DNA of 64,000 bases, taken from positions 1 through 64,000 of the forward strand of contig CAMUYA010000019.1 in NCBI GenBank assembly GCA_947164865.1, read 5' to 3'. The position numbers were made by a program, and so were the translations under genes. This DNA is from an uncultured Lachnospiraceae bacterium (GTDB taxonomy: Bacteria; Bacillota; Clostridia; Lachnospirales; Lachnospiraceae). The notes beneath the pieces are model-generated. The model worked only from the letters and a program-made list of their open reading frames with translations, was not told the origin of the DNA and ran no database searches. Below are positions 58,616-64,000 of the stretch, piece by piece (position 1 is the first letter of the stretch; every line of letters starts with the position of its first letter).

Positions 58616-59698
58616 TCACTTATTCACGCTGCTTGTAGTGGCAGGAGATTTTGCAAATGTTTCAACCATTCTCGAATTATTTACTATCATATCCTTTTTA
58701 CTTACTATTTCATTCCAGCTATTTGCTACGAACGGGATGCACGCATCGATGAGATACTCCTTGTAAGTAGGGACATCAGAAAACAGTTCTTCCAGTTCCA
58801 TAGTTTTCTCGATAATCATTTTCGTTTTATCTTGAGAAATAGTGATTTTTCCCTTCTGCAGTTCTTGTAACACTGTATTTATCATTTCTCTTGGACGAGA
58901 ATTATAATTTTCAACTACACCTTTTTCTATATCTGTCCTAATAACAAAGGCTACGCTTTTATAAAACCGTCCATAATCGTCAAAATGCATAATCTCATTT
59001 TCTGAAAAATGTCTCTTGTAATCTTCATCGTTAATATGCTCATCAATATATTTTTTGATTAACGATGTTACATCTGAATGGTAAATCGCTCTTCGAATCT
59101 CATTAACTCTAAGAGGTTCTGCCCCCTTATTAAGACGCGCAAATATATCATACTTCGTGAACTCAGGCGAATTCGCTGTAATCACATAAATATCAAGTAT
59201 TGAAGATAACATTTCACTTGTTTCAGTAGAATATTCTTCCTGGATCTCATAAAAATTCTTACACGCAAAAATATCTCCGTAGTATTCTAAGTGCTTCTTT
59301 AGGAGTTCAAGCTTTCCGTCTAAAAACATCGTTATCGCTGTTAATCTCTGTTTGCCATCTACAACCTCATATTTATTAGGGGCTAATAAATTCTTGCTTG
59401 GTAATTCTACTACATAAATAGGTGGAATCATTATGCCCATATATAATGATTCAATAAACGCTGTCCGTTTATCGTCTTTCCACACACTTGCCCTTTGATA
59501 ATCCGGATCAAGAATGATATCTTCGCTCTTAATTCTCTTATATATTTCTGAAATAGACCATGTCTGACGAGCTATTTTAGTTTTCTCCAACATTTCACGT
59601 TTGGATTTACAATCATTAATTTCATTATCATCATCTACATTGCTATTTTCTGCAAGTTGAAGTATGTCCTTATTATCATTAATCATAGTTTCGCTCAT
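58616..59698 (-). CDS. DUF262 (ParB/GmrS-like) protein
   Basis: 360 aa. The DUF262 signature is complete: LDPDYQRASVWKDDKR, IESLYMGIMIPPIYV, VVDGKQRLTAITMFLDGK and IFARLNKGAEPLRVNEIRRA. The DGQQR-type box (Asp114-Arg118) is the putative nucleotide-binding or nuclease motif shared with the N-terminal half of GmrSD-type restriction enzymes. There is no C-terminal DUF1524 HNH domain, so on its own it lacks the usual nuclease. The small HEPN protein downstream may supply the effector. It has an acidic N-terminal ~30 residues. AAGGAGG lies 10 nt before the ATG; it is 20 nt after the specificity subunit. Confidence 0.85.
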   Translation of the reverse strand: MSETMINDNKDILQLAENSNVDDDNEINDCKSKREMLEKTKIARQTWSISEIYKRIKSEDIILDPDYQRASVWKDDKRTAFIESLYMGIMIPPIYVVELPSKNLLAPNKYEVVDGKQRLTAITMFLDGKLELLKKHLEYYGDIFACKNFYEIQEEYSTETSEMLSSILDIYVITANSPEFTKYDIFARLNKGAEPLRVNEIRRAIYHSDVTSLIKKYIDEHINDEDYKRHFSENEIMHFDDYGRFYKSVAFVIRTDIEKGVVENYNSRPREMINTVLQELQKGKITISQDKTKMIIEKTMELEELFSDVPTYKEYLIDACIPFVANSWNEIVSKKDMIVNNSRMVETFAKSPATTSSVNK

Positions 59699-59718
59699 TT
59701 GGTAGTTTCCTCCTTATG

Positions 59719-60780
59719 TCATACCTTATCTGAAAAAGGTAATTTTTTTATATATTCTTCCATAAATAAATAGTCAGGTTTCTCGTTATTAGCTGGTAAA
59801 AATAATACTTCCTGCTTATACTTATCTTCAGTCACCTTTCTACCATATGTATACTTATACTTGTTCGCCATCAGAATAGTTTTTAGAAATAGATATACAT
59901 ACTTATTTGCATGCTCAACATCTTTAAGCAACATTATTTTTGCCGAATCGCCCACGACACATCCGTTTGCTTGAAATGATACATAACCTGCAGAGCCGCT
60001 ACGTGCAACCGTTAAACAGGGCTTTCTGGTAAATGTATATCCCTTTTCCCTACAAAACTCTTCACTAATCTTACCCATGCAGCCATTATTTTCCTCTCCA
60101 CTTTGTACTGCAACAAGATCTCCTGGATTGTACTCTATTTCTTCCTGTGTTATGCCCTTTCCATTATAGATATCCAGTATTTCTCCAACATAAAACTCCC
60201 GCCACACTGTCTGATCAAGATTAATTCCCTGACTGCTTATAGCCGTTTTTATGTGCTTATGTTTCAGTGACTTAGTATACATTTCCATGTATTTCCAGTC
60301 AGGATTCCCATCTTTGTCTGCCGGAAGATATATTTTTGACTTAACCATACGTTCTGGACGCCATTTTCTTCCGTATGCCCACCGATATCTATCGTGTTTA
60401 ATCACCGTTGCAACAAATAAGGCTGTATATTCATTAAATTCGCCATTTTTTATATATAACGGGTTAACATCATGGCTACATGTAAATTGATCTTTTTGAT
60501 AAAATGCAAAGCCAACCGAACCATTATTTGTTACACATAATGCATGCCCTCGGAAGATTTTTTCTTCAATTGGTGCATTGTTATCATCACCTGTCTTAGA
60601 GCCATTCTCTATATCTTCCAAAGAATAATACTCGGTCACTCCATTATTCTTTTCAGTAGCTCCCAAAAAAGGTATCCGTCCTTCTGTTGTATGTTCTGGC
60701 TTTTTGTTATAGAAACCCTTGCAAATATCAAAAATATCTATATAGTTAAACTCTTTCCACTGTGTAAAATCAAGCTTCAT
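59719..60780 (-). CDS. BcgI-like DNA specificity subunit (two target-recognition domains)
   Basis: About 353 aa, in two similar halves. The first runs from WKEFNYIDIFDICKGFY to FVATVIKHDRYRWAYGRKW, the second from WREFYVGEILDIYNGKGIT to FLKTILMANKYKYTYGRKV. Each half has a target-recognition domain followed by a YGRK-type helix, so the protein should recognise a bipartite DNA site. Size and partner fit the B subunit of type IIB BcgI-like systems. The GTG at 60789 is possible, but the ATG at 60780 with GGTGAGG just upstream is preferred. The 11-nt overlap with the RM gene indicates translational coupling. Confidence 0.85.
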   Translation of the reverse strand: MKLDFTQWKEFNYIDIFDICKGFYNKKPEHTTEGRIPFLGATEKNNGVTEYYSLEDIENGSKTGDDNNAPIEEKIFRGHALCVTNNGSVGFAFYQKDQFTCSHDVNPLYIKNGEFNEYTALFVATVIKHDRYRWAYGRKWRPERMVKSKIYLPADKDGNPDWKYMEMYTKSLKHKHIKTAISSQGINLDQTVWREFYVGEILDIYNGKGITQEEIEYNPGDLVAVQSGEENNGCMGKISEEFCREKGYTFTRKPCLTVARSGSAGYVSFQANGCVVGDSAKIMLLKDVEHANKYVYLFLKTILMANKYKYTYGRKVTEDKYKQEVLFLPANNEKPDYLFMEEYIKKLPFSDKV

Positions 60781-62593
60781 ATACCTCACCCTCTTTCACA
60801 AGATATGAAAGATATTCGTTAATTGTCTTTTGAAAGTCGGATTCCTTTAGGCTAGAGTAGTCTGTCTTCATATAGGCTTCACAAAGCCACTCATCTGTTC
60901 CTTCAACTTTTTGCGTGACAGATTTTCCGGGAACAGATTCTCGGTTATTGTAGAGATTAATCCATTCCTCTTCAATCTCTTTCCAGTTACTATTACCAGT
61001 CTCGGGATTAATTTGCTCTATTCTTCCAAGGTTTTTCTTCTTTTTGAAACCATCATCTTTATAGTATCCAAAAAAGGTATTCCCACTATTACTATTCTTT
61101 TTGCCTGTCTTTATCACCATGCAGCAAGCCGACGCAGATGCTCCTGGATAAAAGATTTCATTAGGAAGAGTAAAAACTGCATCCAAAGTGTTTTCCTTAA
61201 GTAACTCTATTTTTATCTTTTCTATCTCATTACTATTACCTATAGCACATGCTACTGGAAGTAAAACTGCAATCGTTGCCTGTATATGACACTCATTTAA
61301 CGTATCTGCAACATATTTCAGAAAATATATACCTTTTGAAGGATCTTCTTTTTGTTTTGAATTCCAGGTATCGGTGTACTCTTTCGGCATATGTTTTTTC
61401 TGGGCATTATAGGGAGGATTCATCAAAACAATATTGGGTCTTGCTTGTTCAATCCAGTCCTTAAATTCAAAACAACTGCCATTAACAATATTTGAATTTC
61501 CATCACTGTGAATCAACATATTTGTAGTTGCAAGTCCATAGATGCTCTCATCGTATTCAATTCCAAAAATCTGATTCTTTTTTACTGCATCCTGCTCAGA
61601 AGCAGTCGCACAATCATCAAGTGCATGGGTCATAGCCCTAACCAAAAACGAACCAGAACCGCAACAAGGGTCGAGAACAATCGAGTTCTTATTTACTCCA
61701 GCTATTCTTGCCATAAAATCGGTTATATGATCCGGGGTAAACGCTTGGTTTTTGTCATCTTTCCCTACATACTTATTGAACGTAATAAAGAATAGGTTCA
61801 ATAAATCCTGACCCGCTGTACTCTTGTCATTTATGAAGGGTAAAATGTTTTGTTCAATTTCCGAGAGAATTTCCCTTATATCTTCGATTTCTAAAGATCT
61901 TACATCCTGACTCTGTAATACTTTAGTATCAAGTAGTGCTAATTTTCCTGCTTTGTTAATATCATCTGTTAACAAGTCTCCTAAAACGCTTTTAATTCCA
62001 GCTATTACTTGTGCTGCCTTTATCGAAGGATCATTGTATTTTAATCCCTGTTTTAGTGCCAACAAACAAGTTCCAACGAACTGGCTACGTAGTTTTTCTG
62101 AAATACCATGTTTGTGTAACAATTCATTCAGATAATATGTATTCTGCATTACCTTTTCTTTATCATTGATCTTGGGTAAGTACAAATCCATATACTCAGG
62201 CATGGTTCTAAGTTTTGTTTCCTCGTTCAAAAGGTCCTCATCCGATATTGCGCCTCTCCATACTCTAACCTTATCATTACTTGTGTTCGCGAGTATAGCT
62301 ACAGTCTTGTTTCCGGTTAACTTCTTTTCATATTCAACATATGCTGATAACTGTCGAACTGCTTCATCATAGTTTTTTGTAAAATTAGCCTTAGTCTCTA
62401 TAAGAACACTTAATCCGTCACACTCAAACCTTAAATCAAGTTTCTCATACTTTCTTGTTCCAGTCAGGTTAGTTAAAGCGTAAAAAGGTAAGTGTTTTTC
62501 TTTATAAGCTTTAGGATAACTGTACTCCTCATTTTCAATATTAGCAGTCAGATAGCTAACCCCGACTGTATTGACCATTGCTGTTCGCTTCAT
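60770..62593 (-). CDS. BcgI-like nuclease-methyltransferase fusion (RM subunit)
   Basis: About 607 aa from the ATG at 62593 after GGAGGG (the TTG four codons upstream is part of the ribosome site). The N-terminal ~130 residues look like a PD-(D/E)XK nuclease (KLDLRFECDG, then VLIETKANF). A helical linker follows, then an N6-adenine methyltransferase with motif I VLDPCCGSGSFLVRAM and the catalytic NPPY in IVLMNPPYNA. This is the A-subunit layout of type IIB BcgI-like enzymes, which methylate their site or cut on both sides of it. It is the first gene of an operon of RM, specificity, DUF262 and HEPN genes. The upstream 96 bp must hold the promoter, but I see no clear boxes. Confidence 0.87.
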   Translation of the reverse strand: MKRTAMVNTVGVSYLTANIENEEYSYPKAYKEKHLPFYALTNLTGTRKYEKLDLRFECDGLSVLIETKANFTKNYDEAVRQLSAYVEYEKKLTGNKTVAILANTSNDKVRVWRGAISDEDLLNEETKLRTMPEYMDLYLPKINDKEKVMQNTYYLNELLHKHGISEKLRSQFVGTCLLALKQGLKYNDPSIKAAQVIAGIKSVLGDLLTDDINKAGKLALLDTKVLQSQDVRSLEIEDIREILSEIEQNILPFINDKSTAGQDLLNLFFITFNKYVGKDDKNQAFTPDHITDFMARIAGVNKNSIVLDPCCGSGSFLVRAMTHALDDCATASEQDAVKKNQIFGIEYDESIYGLATTNMLIHSDGNSNIVNGSCFEFKDWIEQARPNIVLMNPPYNAQKKHMPKEYTDTWNSKQKEDPSKGIYFLKYVADTLNECHIQATIAVLLPVACAIGNSNEIEKIKIELLKENTLDAVFTLPNEIFYPGASASACCMVIKTGKKNSNSGNTFFGYYKDDGFKKKKNLGRIEQINPETGNSNWKEIEEEWINLYNNRESVPGKSVTQKVEGTDEWLCEAYMKTDYSSLKESDFQKTINEYLSYLVKEGEVYEA

Positions 62594-62689
62594 GCTACCC
62601 TCCAAAAGAATTATTATTTAATACAATACCAATTCATTAATTTCCGATATAATGCTCATCCCAACAAACAGGAATTTGTCATCTTGAAT

Positions 62690-62956
62690 CTAAGCTTGTT
62701 CCGACTCTTTTATTTCCTTACCACAATACGGGCAAAACTTGCTATCTGCTGTAAGTCTCTTTCCACAATGAGGACACTTAGCACCAAAGGCCTTGATGAG
62801 CGAGCAGATTGTTATAAGAACCATGCAAACTAACGCAATATAGGCCCAAGTTAGGAAATCGTAATTATTGTCAGCCAGATGGATGCCTATAACAATCCAA
62901 GCTATGATCAGTACTGCAATGGCTATCCAGTGAACGAATGATAGATACTTTCTCAT
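62690..62956 (-). CDS. Small membrane protein with C-terminal zinc ribbon
   Basis: About 88 aa from the ATG at 62956, 8 nt after GGAGG. Two hydrophobic helices (WIAIAVLIIAWIVIGIHLA and WAYIALVCMVLITICSLI) are followed by a cytoplasmic zinc ribbon, CPHCGKRL-x8-CPYCGKEI, with four cysteines in two CxxC pairs. Such proteins are common and mostly uncharacterised. It has its own promoter and lies upstream of the restriction operon in the same direction. Confidence 0.82.
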   Translation of the reverse strand: MRKYLSFVHWIAIAVLIIAWIVIGIHLADNNYDFLTWAYIALVCMVLITICSLIKAFGAKCPHCGKRLTADSKFCPYCGKEIKESEQA

Positions 62957-63021
62957 TCTATGTTCCTCCACAAATCCCGATTCTTAGTCAATTATGCTGA
63001 AAAATAAAACTCTATCACCAA

Positions 63022-63049
63022 TTATACCTGTTTCCATTCAGGAGTCAAA
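63022..63049 (-). promoter_or_regulatory. Promoter for the zinc-ribbon membrane protein
   Basis: Minus-strand TTGACT, 16 nt, TATAAT (5/6 and 6/6). The leader is about 60 nt. Confidence 0.82.
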
Positions 63050-63066
63050 CCATGCAGCGTTTTTTG

Positions 63067-63102
63067 CAAAAAAATACCCCGAAAGGGATGTCCTTTCGGG
63101 GT
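63067..63102 (-). terminator. Intrinsic terminator
   Basis: ACCCCGAAAGG (63076-63086) pairs perfectly with CCTTTCGGGGT (63092-63102); on the minus strand a run of seven T follows. It closes the transcript of the DUF4143 ATPase gene before the next promoter. Confidence 0.9.
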
Positions 63103-63118
63103 GCGCAACGAGCTGCCT

Positions 63119-63364
63119 TTAAGCCGTACTGGTAAAAAGCAAGGCGCTCCAAACCATTATATTTACTGGGCTCTTGTGAAATTGCCCTGTTTTTCCCCCA
63201 CTACATTGTAATCTTCTTTTTTTCATCATTATTTTCTTAATCAACGCGAGTGTTTTTTCCTTAAGTCTATAATCATCCCCATTAGAAGTATCTATTTCCT
63301 TCTTTTCACCATAATCATTTATGCCGTAATACTTTAAAATGTCTAAGATTTCTGTTAAGAGTTT
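63119..63364 (-). other. Open frame without a start, possible gene remnant
   Basis: A minus-strand frame of about 81 codons reads LLTEILDILKYYGINDY, then EKTLALIKKIMMKKRR and ends TSTA. It looks coding in its first half (charged, soluble) but has no start codon until MMKK and no ribosome site. I do not recognise it. The rest of 63103-63415 holds nothing else that I can see. Confidence 0.35.
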
Positions 63365-63415
63365 TCATAGCGCGCTTACATCCGTTCTCCGATAAACATA
63401 AAAATACTGGCTCCA

Positions 63416-64000
63416 TTACAAAACCGACGCCATATAATATGGCAACCACAAAAGATTCTCTTCTACACGTATTTCCCCATGATGAAGTACAATGCCTCTT
63501 CCAACCTTTTTACCATACTTATCTTTGAATGCCGTTAACGATTTAATACTCTTTTTCTCACCGGATTTTACTTCTATCGGAACCAGTTTACTTCCATCAC
63601 GTATAAGGAAATCTATTTCCATTATAGTCTTTTTGGTATCTTTACTGGTTTCCTTGTAGTAATAGGCACGACGTCCGTTCGCTCTCAAATTCTGGGCAAC
63701 CATATTTTCCAAAAGCATGCCCTCGTTCACTTGAAGTTTATCCAATAAAATAGCCTTGTATAACTCGTTTTCCAAATAAGGTCTGTCCTTATATGCCAGT
63801 GTGATCAAAAGCCCCGTATCCATCATGTAGCATTTGAAAGAAGGATCTATTATAGACAAATTCAATGCAGCGCTGGGATCATCTACGTTATTGGCTATGT
63901 TTATTATCATTGCCTCGTCAAGCCACTTGATCGGGTCTTTATAATCGCGAATCCTTGCATTAGGGTCCAAATGAGTAAGAACATAACGTTTGTCATGTTT
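63416..64000 (-). CDS. AAA ATPase with DUF4143 nuclease-like domain, 5' end outside window
   Basis: The reading frame is open to the window edge, so the start at 63970 in the track (a TTG) is not the gene start. What is seen is the C-terminal third of a common ATPase family. It has a winged-helix/DUF4143 region (MMDTGLLITLAY, LLENMVAQNLRA) and a PD-(D/E)XK-like core (EIDFLIRDGSKLVPIEVKSG). The ATPase domain with its P-loop must lie upstream. These proteins are frequent in anaerobes, often in several copies. The product ends LPYYMASVL, followed by a terminator about 310 nt downstream. Confidence 0.85.
   Translation of the reverse strand, partial: KHDKRYVLTHLDPNARIRDYKDPIKWLDEAMIINIANNVDDPSAALNLSIIDPSFKCYMMDTGLLITLAYKDRPYLENELYKAILLDKLQVNEGMLLENMVAQNLRANGRRAYYYKETSKDTKKTIMEIDFLIRDGSKLVPIEVKSGEKKSIKSLTAFKDKYGKKVGRGIVLHHGEIRVEENLLWLPYYMASVL

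Noticed and set aside
58616-59698. Complete GmrSD-type restriction enzyme
   Set aside because: Only the DUF262 half is present; no DUF1524 HNH motif is seen in this gene or the next.

Overview
The window looks like chromosomal DNA of a low-to-mid GC, Gram-positive anaerobe of the Lachnospiraceae, most like the plant-fibre-degrading rumen/gut genera (Butyrivibrio, Pseudobutyrivibrio and relatives). The evidence is the Shine-Dalgarno use (AAGGAGG with ATG, GTG or TTG starts), near-consensus sigma-A promoters, an RqcH homologue, a class B sortase, a potABCD operon, a GH120-type xylosidase, BspA-like surface proteins and a large set of secreted proteins ending in DUF5648-type repeats. This is inference from gene content; there is no rRNA or other marker in the window. 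Nearly all genes lie on the minus strand.

Layout. 1-421: no gene, a cluster of TGTCA/TGACA repeats, then the rqcH terminator. 0.5-6 kb: rqcH, a LacI-sensor/degenerate-GGDEF/EAL protein and a class B sortase, closely packed. 6-8.3 kb: first DUF5648 protein. 8.5-8.7 kb: an untracked 54-aa membrane peptide with its own promoter. 8.7-14.7 kb: a serine hydrolase and a polyamine transporter operon (potABCD). 15.1-17.1 kb: GH120 beta-xylosidase on the plus strand. 17.2-52.7 kb: the dominant feature, 14 more DUF5648 proteins plus one orphan fragment. This block is interrupted only by an SbcCD/YhaNO-like pair, an ArsP_2-type permease and decayed Rpn (PD-(D/E)XK) nuclease remnants. 52.8-57.1 kb: an HD-GYP phosphodiesterase, a DUF1700 protein and an LRR lipoprotein. 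57.3-57.9 kb: consensus promoters, a short structured RNA with an intrinsic terminator, and a truncated DUF3800 gene. 58-62.6 kb: a defence cassette made of a BcgI-like RM fusion, its specificity subunit, a DUF262 protein and a small HEPN-type protein. 62.7-64 kb: a zinc-ribbon membrane protein and the 3' part of a DUF4143 ATPase that runs off the window.

How the genes work together. Fifteen exported proteins carry the same C-terminal module of three ~43-residue repeats (NPNSGEHFYT / NxGDHHYT / NPNATxGxHHYT) behind unrelated heads: transglutaminase-like cores (four), Big_2/Ig-like domains, a propeller-like head (two paralogues), BspA/DUF285 repeats (two), YD-like repeats (two), a DUF6273 domain, a DUF5722-type glycosidase and unclassified heads. 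None has a sortase signal or other visible anchor, so the shared module is the natural candidate for targeting or retention at the envelope or on an extracellular polymer. The repeats fall into two sequence classes, and one orphan fragment is a hybrid of both, which points to recombination between copies. EAL and HD-GYP proteins flank the array, so c-di-GMP control is possible but not shown.

The best candidates for undescribed biology are: (1) the DUF5648 array as a shuffling secreted repertoire; (2) the promoter / structured RNA / terminator / DUF3800 unit; (3) the BcgI-like RM + DUF262 + HEPN operon, whose insertion may have truncated the DUF3800 gene.
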